A stretch of 64,000 nt of DNA from Methylotenera sp965234545 (GCA_965234545.1 OZ248348.1:1736001-1800000), one strand, 5' to 3'. Shown: positions 35,655-43,154, counted from the stretch's first letter. Program-made: numbers and translations. The notes: generated from the sequence alone by a model not told the origin.

Positions 35655-37508
35655 TTAGTCTTGGGCTTGGTGCTCCGCTGCTCTTTTTAATGCGGGGAGC
35701 GGCAGGTAACGCTGATAACTAGACAAGGCTTCACTCTCTAAACTGGCGTTTACGATCACGGTAGGCCGCAAGAAAATCACCAATTCGGTTTTACGGTTAG
35801 CATCGTTATGACCCGTGAACAGTTTACCTAGGATAGGTAGCCTAGATAAGACTGGCACTTTATCGGTATTTTTAAGCGCTTCATCCTGCATTAATCCGCC
35901 TAATATCGCGGTATTGCCACTGACAATTTGCAACATGGATTCCATTTCACGCACTTGTATGATGGGAATCTGACTCTCCAGACCGGGTGTGGGATCGTTC
36001 GCCAAACCCACCACTCGCGATACGGTAGGCCTAACATTAATGTTGACGTGCCCAATACGATTAATTTGTGGGGTGACCGTCATGACTACACCAACCGGCA
36101 CGGTATGGGCAGTCGAGGTGTAGGTGGTCACGGCCTGACTGCCACTGCTACCGGCCACCGTGTCGGACTTAACGGTGAAGTACACCAAGTTATCCACCAC
36201 TTTGAGTACTGCTGTTTGATTATTTAACACCATTAACTTTGGGCTGGATAACACGGCCGTTTTACCAAACTGCTCAAGCAGATTGATGGAAGCCGCTATG
36301 TTGCCAAATCGGCTATTAGTGTTGCTATAGGCAGCCACAAAACCGGCCACAGGCTTTACGCCAAAGGCATTGGCGGTGGTAATGGGCAAGCCGGTCAAGC
36401 CATTCACCGTCACTTGCGTGCCCAACTGCTGAGCAAATGATAAGCCGCCGCCCGCACCGGCTATTTTTACCCAATCTATGCCAGCTTGATAACTGTCATT
36501 TAGGCGCACCTCAACTATGGTTGCTTCTATCAGCACTTGGCGTCTGACACTGGCTAGCACTTGCTCAAGAAACTCTTGTACTTTTTCATGCTGTTTAACG
36601 GTGGCGCGCACGTTCACTATGCCGGCTTCTCGGTTAATAATCACCGTACCGGCATACAAGGTTTTGAATTCGTTTTTGGACTCGTCCAAGTCCTTGCTTA
36701 AGTCTGCTTGACTGGTTTCTTGCTTAGTTTCCTTGTTGGTTTTCTTATCTGCTTTATTAGCGCCTTTTTGACTAGTGGCTGGCAAGTTGTGGCCTCGTTT
36801 CACCATGATTTCTTTGTCGGTTTCCGCCAATATGTCCTTGATGTTTTTTTCTAGCGTTTCCCAAAAATGGCTTTTTGATTCGCTGCTGATGCCAGTACGC
36901 GAACTGTTGCTGCCGCCACTTAAGTTGGTCCCGCCTTCCAATGCTCCCTTGCCGGTACCAGCGATTTCAGCGGCCGCGCCTATAAAGCCAGTCGTATCTC
37001 GAGATAAATTAACGTAATCCACCGCATAGGTTCGCAAAACCGGCTGATCTGGGGCGATGCTTAATACCCCGCCAGAAAGTTGATAGCTCAAATCCACCTG
37101 CTTAGCCAAGCGCTCTAAAATGGCCGGCAATGTTTGATTGAGCGCATTTAAAGTAACGTTGCCTTTTATGGCAGGGTGAATATCGATGTTCATTTTGCTG
37201 TCGCGCGCTATGGCGAACAACACCTCTTTAACCGGTGTATCGTAAACCACGATGCTGTATGTCGGCTCGTCAATATTGGCTTCGGGTGAGGCTAAATAAG
37301 GCTGATGGCTTAAGGTCTTGGGTATGCCTGAATTTAACTCTGCCGCTGCCGGCATCTCATCATCTACCTTGGGGATGGGTTCGCTATTGGGAATTGGAGC
37401 GTCTAGATGGCCGCTGGAAACTTGCATTTTGCTTAGCTGGGAACAAGCGGTCAGGGCAGTAAGCAGCATGGTATCCAGTAGCAGTAATCGTATCGTGTTA
37501 TTTGTCAC
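35655..37508 (-). CDS. mshL: MSHA-type secretin MshL (orphan)
   Basis: Outer-membrane secretin. The 617-residue protein has a lipoprotein signal (lipobox LTAC, Cys at about 22) and an STN/N0 domain (VKEVLFAIARDSKMNIDIHPAI). A Lys/Gln/Asp-rich linker (about 240-280, rich in KADKKTNKETKQ) follows, then N1 (AGIVNVRATVKQHEKVQEFL) and the secretin domain (RRQVLIEATIVEVRL ... LQIVSGNTAILGGLMQDEA ... GKLFTGHN). This matches MshL rather than PilQ, as it has no AMIN domains. Only the MshN-like gene accompanies it. No ATPase, platform or pilin gene is nearby. Confidence 0.88.
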   Translation of the reverse strand: MTNNTIRLLLLDTMLLTALTACSQLSKMQVSSGHLDAPIPNSEPIPKVDDEMPAAAELNSGIPKTLSHQPYLASPEANIDEPTYSIVVYDTPVKEVLFAIARDSKMNIDIHPAIKGNVTLNALNQTLPAILERLAKQVDLSYQLSGGVLSIAPDQPVLRTYAVDYVNLSRDTTGFIGAAAEIAGTGKGALEGGTNLSGGSNSSRTGISSESKSHFWETLEKNIKDILAETDKEIMVKRGHNLPATSQKGANKADKKTNKETKQETSQADLSKDLDESKNEFKTLYAGTVIINREAGIVNVRATVKQHEKVQEFLEQVLASVRRQVLIEATIVEVRLNDSYQAGIDWVKIAGAGGGLSFAQQLGTQVTVNGLTGLPITTANAFGVKPVAGFVAAYSNTNSRFGNIAASINLLEQFGKTAVLSSPKLMVLNNQTAVLKVVDNLVYFTVKSDTVAGSSGSQAVTTYTSTAHTVPVGVVMTVTPQINRIGHVNINVRPTVSRVVGLANDPTPGLESQIPIIQVREMESMLQIVSGNTAILGGLMQDEALKNTDKVPVLSRLPILGKLFTGHNDANRKTELVIFLRPTVIVNASLESEALSSYQRYLPLPALKRAAEHQAQD

Positions 37509-37572
37509 GGATCATTACCTCCCAACTTACATTACTGCGCTTGCATCAGGTCATTCATTTTGCGCTTCGGTC

Positions 37573-37596
37573 TATAAATAGCAAGCGCTATTTATA
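37573..37596. repeat. Perfect 10-bp inverted repeat upstream of mshL
   Basis: TATAAATAGC - AAGC - GCTATTTATA, centred about 76 bases before the mshL start. There is no T-run on either strand after it, so it is not a simple terminator. It could be an operator for the secretin gene. Confidence 0.5.
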
Positions 37597-37698
37597 AAAA
37601 TGCCATGTATTTACAATGAGTTAGATTTGATGGAGAGTAAAGCTGTGGCCCATAGTAACCGACGCCAGATTAAGCCACATTTGGTCTAGCAGCCAAAA

Positions 37699-37905
37699 CT
37701 AGGTTGGATTTTTCTGTGTGCTGAGGGCTTTAACCAGCTCGGCTATGTCCCACTCGCAACCACCGCACCCGGTTAAAGCGCCGCTGCGTTGTGAAATGGC
37801 ATCCACATCCAAACCTTGCTGAACCAGTTTTTCTATGTAGCCTCGGGTTGTGCCGCTGCACTGGCAAATCACCTCTTCAGCAGATTGGGACAAATTAGTA
37901 GTCAT
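37699..37905 (-). CDS. BFD-like [2Fe-2S] protein
   Basis: The 68-residue product has the BFD ligand pattern CQC near residue 14 and CGGC in ALTGCGGCEWDI, spaced as in bacterioferritin-associated ferredoxin. Bfd helps to mobilise iron from bacterioferritin. No bfr gene is present in the window. The same small domain also occurs as a sulfite/nitrite reductase module, so the partner is not certain. Confidence 0.85.
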   Translation of the reverse strand: MTTNLSQSAEEVICQCSGTTRGYIEKLVQQGLDVDAISQRSGALTGCGGCEWDIAELVKALSTQKNPT

Positions 37906-37994
37906 GGCTAGCTTGAGTGGGCAAAAATAATAATGGTTAAATTAAAAACTTAGCTATTGTAAACAACAGCATACTGATTCGGGCCGCACAAAAA

Positions 37995-38021
37995 CAAAAA
38001 AGCCTCACATGCGTGAGGCTT
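37995..38021 (-). terminator. Ancestral terminator of the tRNA-His transcript
   Basis: On the minus strand AAGCCTCAC - GCAT - GTGAGGCTT is followed by TTTTTGTTTT. It lies directly 3' of the displaced tRNA-His segment, so it was probably the terminator of the tRNA operon before the element integrated. Confidence 0.8.
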
Positions 38022-38023
38022 AG

Positions 38024-38076
38024 GAATTTGGGGTGGCTGATGGGGCTCGAACCCACGACAACAGGAATCACAATCC
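38024..38076. repeat. Left attachment-site repeat
   Basis: A 53-bp sequence identical to 42699-42751. It spans the 3' half of tRNA-His from the 5' side of the anticodon stem to the CCA end plus 5 bases downstream. The repeat ending at the anticodon stem fits a tyrosine recombinase crossing over in the anticodon region. Confidence 0.9.
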
Positions 38077-38093
38077 AATGAGCTACAGCCACC
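38029..38093 (-). pseudogene. Truncated tRNA-His copy
   Basis: Same as the intact tRNA-His (42704-42780) in its 3' half and in its acceptor/early D-arm 5' end. It lacks 12 bases covering the end of the D-arm and the 5' side of the anticodon stem, so it cannot fold as a cloverleaf. The similarity continues beyond the tRNA (ATAGACGCTGAAAC against ATAGAGACGCTAAAAC). This means the element end carries captured chromosomal tRNA-region DNA rather than just an attP core. Confidence 0.85.
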
Positions 38094-38426
38094 ATAGACG
38101 CTGAAACCTTACTGGCCCGCCATTTCTATATTTTCATCAATAAATTTTAACCTTCTGTCCTACTCAAAAAAGGACAAAAATAGGACAAACCTATTCACTA
38201 AACTACAGGGTAATTATATCGTGACATTAATATAAATAACCATAATTAATACCAAATGGCTCTTTATTTGTTAGGTAGTTTGCCGCGTAAACATAAATAA
38301 GAATATAGTTTATTTAGCTTGTGAATATCAGACTGGTGTACCACCTTAAAAGATCTTCATTATATAAATAACGTATTGATTAATTGAATTTATATCTAAA
38401 TTTGTTAGAAGTTAGGAGATTGATAA
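38094..38426. other. Non-coding left arm of the element
   Basis: A 333-base AT-rich stretch with no credible gene. It holds the paired GGACAA repeats (38172-38189) and an opposing TGTCC (38156-38160). The last part contains the ribosome site (AGGAG) of the following gene. It probably includes recombinase arm sites and the promoter of the polymerase-like gene. Confidence 0.6.
38172..38189 (+). repeat. Left pair of GGACAA repeats
   Basis: GGACAAAAATA-GGACAAA: two direct copies with an 11-bp period, preceded by AAAAAA. The same design occurs at 42621-42638 near the other end of the element. Likely arm-type integrase sites or a regulator site. Confidence 0.6.
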
Positions 38427-39731
38427 TTGACTTCAATTCAAGAAGCTAGCACTGCATCTGGCATACCCTTAGAGGAGTTAGAAGCCCTGCTTGCGCTGCC
38501 TTATAAGAGGGGAACCTGTTTACCTAGACCCATGACACTTAATAGCCTTGGCTTTGCTAGAGGGGTTATTTCAGACATTAGGGCAGAGTTAGACTTAAAG
38601 CTTAAGCAAGGACGTAGAGATGCTCAGGCTAAGGTAGATAATACCTTCAGACTCATTATGTGTAACTTGGTGAGCTGTGTTTTTACAAGAGAAAGACTAG
38701 CGTTACCTGGCACCAATTCCGCTTACGGTACAAATACCTATTATCACAAGCTATTTCTAACAAGAAGGTCAGTAAAAGCAGTAGTTGGAGCTTTAGAAGG
38801 TAAATATATTAAAAGAAAGAAAGGCAACACTTACAAACACCAAGTAGATGGATATCAACCAACACCTGAACTAGAGCTAAAGCTTATAACCCTTCTATAT
38901 CTAACATATGAAACCTACAACCCACTAGAACCCCTAGTAATACTAAAAGCAGAGGAAGAAACAGTAGGAGAAATAGAAGAAGAGCACATTATGCGGATAC
39001 GTTCTTCAATTGAGCTTGAAACCACCCATTCAACTGATGACGATGCATTAAGAAGGATAAATGCAGCTTTAAATGATGCTACATACGCACTCAAAGGTCC
39101 CGTAAAGCGTATCTATAGTCATGGTGACACAATGCAAGGTGGTAGGTTATATGTGAGGTTACAAAGCCTCCCAGACCGCAGGGCTAGAATTAGAATTAAT
39201 ACTCTGTTTAATGGCATGCCAATAGCTGAAGTAGATTTATCAGCAAACCACCCTAGAATGCTAATGGCACTTGAAGGCGAGCAGCTCTCCGAGAACTTCT
39301 ATGATGAGATAGCAGAAGCGTCAGCTACATCTAGAGATAAAGTTAAATTTCTTGTGATGAAAATGGTTGGTGCTAAGAATAGAGGTATTTCACTTGTAGT
39401 AAAAGAAGATGAAAAAAATTGGTACAAATCTAAATTCAAAATGACTGAAGCTGAAAGAAGAAGGATTGAGTCGGTCATAGAAGAAAAGTATCCGCAGCTT
39501 TATCCTTGGCTCTACAAAGGCAGAGGCATTCATATGCAGGCTCTCGAAGGGGATATTCTCTTGGAAGCGATGCTGACATTGCTAGACCAGCAAATTCTCT
39601 CACTCCCTATGCATGATGCTATATATGTTCAACAAGAACACATTGCTCAAGCTAAAGCTGCCCTTGAGAATGCTTGGATGCATGCTTTAGGAGTAAGCTT
39701 CAGACCATATACAAAGATAGATATGCCTTAG
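38427..39731 (+). CDS. Divergent family A DNA polymerase-like protein (TTG start)
   Basis: I recognise no named family over the whole 434 residues. The C-terminal half carries family A polymerase palm/fingers landmarks in order: motif A VDLSANHPRMLMALEG (catalytic Asp 270), motif B RDKVK (Arg 303, Lys 307, the RxxxK spacing), QALEGDILLEAML (Gln 371, Asp 376, spaced as in the Pol I QxxxxDIxxxAM motif) and motif C LPMHDAIYV (Asp 397). Both catalytic Asp are kept. There is no exonuclease domain. Residues 1-250 are unassigned. The TTG start has AGGAG eight bases upstream. It may replicate or prime the element; T7-type RNA polymerases share the fold. Confidence 0.75.
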   Translation: MTSIQEASTASGIPLEELEALLALPYKRGTCLPRPMTLNSLGFARGVISDIRAELDLKLKQGRRDAQAKVDNTFRLIMCNLVSCVFTRERLALPGTNSAYGTNTYYHKLFLTRRSVKAVVGALEGKYIKRKKGNTYKHQVDGYQPTPELELKLITLLYLTYETYNPLEPLVILKAEEETVGEIEEEHIMRIRSSIELETTHSTDDDALRRINAALNDATYALKGPVKRIYSHGDTMQGGRLYVRLQSLPDRRARIRINTLFNGMPIAEVDLSANHPRMLMALEGEQLSENFYDEIAEASATSRDKVKFLVMKMVGAKNRGISLVVKEDEKNWYKSKFKMTEAERRRIESVIEEKYPQLYPWLYKGRGIHMQALEGDILLEAMLTLLDQQILSLPMHDAIYVQQEHIAQAKAALENAWMHALGVSFRPYTKIDMP

Positions 39732-39842
39732 GTTTTATACAAAATTCAGAATACTTTTTTTAACTAAAAAATGATTTGTATGGAATATATAGAAAAATTA
39801 CCAAACTGGATGCGCTAGGCACTGTTGAACGGTGACTGCACC

Positions 39843-40727
39843 CTATTTCAACCGAACAGCTTCTACCGTTTCATTATCCTCAGTGTTAATAAGTTTATCG
39901 TCACAAGCAATAATATCTGTGGTCGGAAGCCAAAGCATTGAATCCACAGTATCTGCTGCAGCAATCTCCCAAACGCTTCCATCCTCCAACTTCACAATGT
40001 CACCATCATCAGAAACAGAATCCACCCAGTGACCGCTCTCACAACCATGAGATGATGCAACGTTACGTCTAAATTTCTTTTTAGCAAGCGAACTCGGATC
40101 GTCTACCTGAGGCTGATGCCTTTGATTGATAGCTTCAAGCTCTCGTAGAGTTGGGGCTGCCTGATACTCTTCAGGAGCAAATTTCAATAAGTATCTATTA
40201 CTTGTAATTTTTTTAACTCCAATAGGAGCATGCGGGACTTCTACTGTAACAGGTGGAGGGGGCTCAGAAGAAGCTACTGGAGCGGAACTCCAATCAATAC
40301 CAGAAGGAGGGTTAGGAGCGGGCTCAGCAGGCTGAGGCTCTTCTATTGCTAAGATTGAAGCAGGGGATTTAGCCGCTTGTTCATTCGAATACAGTATTGC
40401 CAGAATCACTACAGGTATCAACATGATTCCTATGGTTAGGATAAGACTTTCTACTACCCCTCTTTTTGGACCCTTACTCTCCTCATCAGATACGGCTAAT
40501 TTCTTAGTCATATAAAAATTACCAAGCAAATTAAAAGCTATCAATCCACCTATGATTGCAGCCGATCCATACCATCCTTTAAAAAGCAATATAACAACAT
40601 TTAGCGCAGTTATTAACAAACCAACGCTAGGAATAAGACCTAGAAGGAATGCGCCTGCAAGCACAGGCTCACCTTGGCTATAAGCATAAACTGCCATAGC
40701 AATTAAAACTGCAATTTTTATGAGCAT
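39843..40727 (-). CDS. Membrane protein with Pro-rich linker and C-terminal beta domain
   Basis: The 294-residue protein has about four hydrophobic helices in the first 115 residues (for example AGAFLLGLIPSVGLLITALNVVILL and LTIGIMLIPVVILAILY, each in part). A Pro/Ala/Ser-rich linker (about 125-165) follows, then a C-terminal region (about 225-294) with HWVDSVSDDGDIVKLEDGSVWEI and a paired-Cys pattern (GCESGHW, IIACDD). The DGS-W-E-I segment recurs in uncharacterised exported and phage-related proteins. The role is unknown. On an element like this, surface exclusion is possible. It is convergent with the polymerase-like gene. Confidence 0.75.
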   Translation of the reverse strand: MLIKIAVLIAMAVYAYSQGEPVLAGAFLLGLIPSVGLLITALNVVILLFKGWYGSAAIIGGLIAFNLLGNFYMTKKLAVSDEESKGPKRGVVESLILTIGIMLIPVVILAILYSNEQAAKSPASILAIEEPQPAEPAPNPPSGIDWSSAPVASSEPPPPVTVEVPHAPIGVKKITSNRYLLKFAPEEYQAAPTLRELEAINQRHQPQVDDPSSLAKKKFRRNVASSHGCESGHWVDSVSDDGDIVKLEDGSVWEIAAADTVDSMLWLPTTDIIACDDKLINTEDNETVEAVRLK

Positions 40728-40756
40728 ATTTTAATTACCATCTGTTATCCCTCTTA

Positions 40757-41119
40757 TTAATCAGGGCAACGATAAACGTTTCCGCTGAGAGTAACATTGG
40801 TTTGATGACTGCCACCTGAACCATCCCAAGCACTTCCTGTTTGTCCAGCTCTTTGAGTAAGAAGGACAATAAGATTTCCACCCATAGCAAAAGCTTTATT
40901 TTTTAGAGCATTTCTTGCGCCTGTTTCAAGATTTTCATTTGACGTCCAAGCACCAGTTAGCAGGTCTCCTTGGTTACCCGTTACATCACCTAAAAACTTA
41001 CATTCCTTGCCGGGCTCTGTGTTTGTAATTCGAACAACATGGGATCCCGATACCAGCGGAGTAGCAGCACAACCTACTAGACTCAAAATCAAAAAAGATG
41101 GCAGCACTTTCGATAACAT
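40757..41119 (-). CDS. DUF4156-type lipoprotein
   Basis: A 120-residue predicted outer-membrane lipoprotein with lipobox LVGC (Cys at about 17) and the DUF4156 pattern: paired Cys with ECKFLGDVTGNQGD, then GARNALKNKAFAMGGNLIVLL and a C-terminal GNVYRCPD. I use the ATG at 41119, preceded by GGGAGAAG. The frame could be extended to 41212, but that adds 31 residues with no function. It lies 29 bases upstream of the membrane-protein gene on the same strand, probably one transcript, and is divergent from the XRE gene. Confidence 0.85.
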   Translation of the reverse strand: MLSKVLPSFLILSLVGCAATPLVSGSHVVRITNTEPGKECKFLGDVTGNQGDLLTGAWTSNENLETGARNALKNKAFAMGGNLIVLLTQRAGQTGSAWDGSGGSHQTNVTLSGNVYRCPD

Positions 41120-41272
41120 AACTCTTCTCCCGTGAATTAAAACCAAATAATAAGTATTAAAAAAACAATTATTAAAATGTAGCTTATAGACATCAAAATA
41201 ACAACAGGCCAAGCAAATAAATTATGCTTATATGCCGTGGCGTGAATGGCTCTTTAAATTCAATCTTTATGG

Positions 41273-41497
41273 ATGAAAATCCTTAGAAATGAATCAACAC
41301 TCACCTCACTTGCCAATAATGTTAAAAAGCACAGGAAGGAAGCAGGGCTGTCGCAAGAAGAGTTAGCATTTCAATGTGACATTGATAGAACTTACATTAG
41401 TAAGGTTGAGAGGGGTGTAGCAAATCCATCGCTTTTAATTTTAGCCAGGATCGCAGAGACGCTTAATGTAAAAATTGAAGATTTAGTAAAAAAGTAA
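41273..41497 (+). CDS. XRE-family helix-turn-helix regulator
   Basis: A 74-residue Cro/CI-type repressor consisting almost only of the HTH_3 domain: LANNVKKHRKEAGLSQEELA, CDIDRTYISKVERGVANPS, LARIAETLNVKIEDLV. The recognition helix is around DRTYISKVERG. It is divergent from the lipoprotein gene, so the 153-base gap is the likely operator region. It probably controls the cargo or the integrase. Confidence 0.9.
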   Translation: MKILRNESTLTSLANNVKKHRKEAGLSQEELAFQCDIDRTYISKVERGVANPSLLILARIAETLNVKIEDLVKK

Positions 41498-41630
41498 CAT
41501 CAAAGAAATCACTGATATTTTAATCAGATTTACCAGAAGCGAGAGAATTTGCTCTTTTTTGTAGGCTGCAGGATACATATCAATATTACCTGAACGATGA
41601 AAACCGCCCCCCCTATTAAAATTGCAATAC

Positions 41631-42605
41631 TTAACCCAACCTCTCAAGTAAGTTTTCTACCCTTAGGTGGGTATAGCGTTGGAGCATTTGCAAAGTCTTA
41701 TGCCCACTAATGCTGCCAACCTCCATGACATTCAGTCCTTTCTCAAACAATCGAGTAATGGCTTCGTGTCTTAGGTCATGGAAATGTAAATCTTTAAGCG
41801 CAGCTCTTTTACAGGCACGAATAAATGCATATGTAATGGCATGAGCAGTCATACCGAATAAACGACCATCAATTCGTCTAGGAATACCGCTTAAAATGTG
41901 TATAGCTATTGAGGATAGAGGTACAAAGCGATTTTCACCATTCTTAGTTTCTTTAAGCTCCAATACCCGCTTGTTAAAATCCACAGCCTTCCATGTCAGT
42001 GAGGCAATCTCACCTCTGCGCATGCCAGTTTCTATGGCTAACCTTAAAATTGCTGACAAATCCAAAGAACCAGTATGTTTAATCAACAGCTGAACCTCTT
42101 CATCACTAACTCTCCTAGCTCTTCCCTTAGGAAGGGTTGGCATTCTCATGTATTGAATTGGATTATCAAGTGACTCAAATCCCCATTCGGATCTTGCAAC
42201 AAAATATAAGTGAGAAATAATTGCAAATTCTAGCTTGAGTGTATTGGGGGATATGCCTTGTTGAATGCGAGCATCTCGCCAACTAGCAAAATCAGAAGAA
42301 CGAAGGGTAGACACAAAGCGTTTAGCTAAAGGGCATCTCAGCCAAGCTTGAATGCGGTACGCTTCAACAGAAGAATGTTTCTTGTGGGGAGTGATTTCTT
42401 TGAGATAGCGAGTCAATAGCTCAGAAAAGATAGTAGTTTCTGCTGCAATACGACTTACGAACACACCTCTATCCATCTCAGACTCTAGAACTCTAGCCCA
42501 AGCGATACCTTCTGAACGTGTTGAGAATGTTTTTGATTGTTCGGGAAAACCCTTGCGCTGCACTCTTACCTGCCAAGCACCAGAACGCTTACGAAATGTT
42601 GCCAT
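41631..42605 (-). CDS. int: Tyrosine recombinase (integrase) of the tRNA-His element
   Basis: A 324-residue site-specific recombinase. The N-terminal arm/SH3-like part is FRKRSGAWQVRVQRKGFPE, then a core-binding domain, then the catalytic residues Arg196 (GMRRGEIASL), His276 and Arg279 (HFHDLRHEA), His302 (GHKTL) and nucleophile Tyr311 (QRYTHL). All are intact, so it may be active. I start at the ATG at 42605, with GGAG seven bases upstream. A longer frame from 42626 would start inside the GGACAA repeats. It is adjacent to the intact tRNA-His end, pointing away from it. Confidence 0.93.
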   Translation of the reverse strand: MATFRKRSGAWQVRVQRKGFPEQSKTFSTRSEGIAWARVLESEMDRGVFVSRIAAETTIFSELLTRYLKEITPHKKHSSVEAYRIQAWLRCPLAKRFVSTLRSSDFASWRDARIQQGISPNTLKLEFAIISHLYFVARSEWGFESLDNPIQYMRMPTLPKGRARRVSDEEVQLLIKHTGSLDLSAILRLAIETGMRRGEIASLTWKAVDFNKRVLELKETKNGENRFVPLSSIAIHILSGIPRRIDGRLFGMTAHAITYAFIRACKRAALKDLHFHDLRHEAITRLFEKGLNVMEVGSISGHKTLQMLQRYTHLRVENLLERLG

Positions 42606-42620
42606 CTGCTTCTCCAAAAA

Positions 42621-42638
42621 GGACAAGAGAAGGACAAA
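42621..42638 (+). repeat. Right pair of GGACAA repeats
   Basis: GGACAAGAGAA-GGACAAA: direct copies with an 11-bp period and a preceding A-run, the same design and orientation as 38172-38189. It lies just upstream of the integrase start, so a protein bound here could both build the recombination complex and control int. Confidence 0.6.
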
Positions 42639-42698
42639 GGGTTATTTTCAATACAAGGATGAAATCCTCATACTAATAACTTATTGATTTTACTAAGA

Positions 42699-42751
42699 GA
42701 ATTTGGGGTGGCTGATGGGGCTCGAACCCACGACAACAGGAATCACAATCC
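42699..42751. repeat. Right attachment-site repeat
   Basis: Identical over 53 bp to 38024-38076. Here it forms the 3' half of the functional tRNA-His, so the gene was restored by the element on integration. Confidence 0.9.
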
Positions 42752-42780
42752 TGGACTCTACCAACTGAGCTACAGCCACC
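42704..42780 (-). tRNA. tRNA-His (GTG)
   Basis: A complete cloverleaf with the extra 5' G (-1) opposite C73 that is specific to tRNA-His. Anticodon stem CAGGA/TCCTG, loop TTGTGAT, T-arm GTGGG-TTCGAGC-CCCAT region, encoded CCA. It is the only intact tRNA-His in the window and is the target of the element. Confidence 0.96.
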
Positions 42781-42797
42781 ATAGAGACGCTAAAACA

Positions 42798-42874
42798 TGG
42801 TCTGCCCGACAGGAATCGAACCTGTAACCCCCAGCTTAGAAGGCTGGTGCTCTATCCGGTTGAGCTACGGGCAG
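42798..42874 (-). tRNA. tRNA-Arg (TCT)
   Basis: Acceptor CTGCCCG/CGGGCAG, anticodon stem CCAGC/GCTGG with loop CTTCTAA (anticodon TCT), T-arm ACAGG-TTCGATT-CCTGT, CCA encoded. It is upstream of tRNA-His on the same strand. Confidence 0.95.
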
Positions 42875-42976
42875 ATTAGGGTTACACGGGTAATATACGG
42901 TGCCATGAGTCACATCATATAAAACTTTTCGGGCTGACTTTTAATAAAGCAACTGAGCAATTCAATTGCAAAATGT

Positions 42977-43053
42977 TGGTCGGCGTGGAGAGATTCGAAC
43001 TCCCGACATCCTGCTCCCAAAGCAGGCGCGCTACCAGGCTACGCTACACGCCG
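42977..43053 (-). tRNA. tRNA-Pro (TGG)
   Basis: Acceptor CGGCGTG/CACGCCG, anticodon stem CCTGC/GCAGG with loop TTTGGGA (anticodon TGG), CCA encoded. It is first in the minus-strand tRNA-Pro, tRNA-Arg, tRNA-His cluster, probably one transcript. Confidence 0.95.
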
Positions 43054-43154
43054 AAGGGCAGAAATATACTGCAATCCGAGCTTTAGGTCAATTCTAATAT
43101 GTTAAAATGTCGTTTTATTTTTAATAATTGTTCAATATTAAGCAGCCCTATCCG

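Larger units (their letters stand above)
38024..42751. mobile_element. Integrative element in tRNA-His (4.7 kb)
   Basis: The element is bounded by 53-bp identical direct repeats covering the 3' part of tRNA-His from the anticodon stem onwards. A tyrosine recombinase gene sits next to the intact tRNA. Cargo comprises a polymerase-like gene, a membrane protein, a lipoprotein and an XRE regulator. The coding DNA is visibly more AT-rich than the flanks. No capsid, terminase, conjugation or relaxase genes are present. This suggests a satellite-like or plasmid-derived element, or a reduced remnant. Confidence 0.9.

Noticed and set aside
36700..36730. Repeat in the lysine-rich linker of the orphan secretin
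   Set aside because: The protein segment is low complexity, but the DNA copies are not similar enough to call a repeat.
38029..38093. A second functional tRNA-His
   Set aside because: Twelve bases across the D-arm and anticodon stem are missing, so it cannot fold.
38156..38189. CRISPR-like repeat
   Set aside because: Only two short copies with 11-bp spacing at each element end. There are no spacers of constant length and no cas genes in the window.
40757..41212. Longer lipoprotein frame starting at 41212
   Set aside because: It adds 31 residues before a clear lipoprotein signal, whereas the ATG at 41119 has a good ribosome site.
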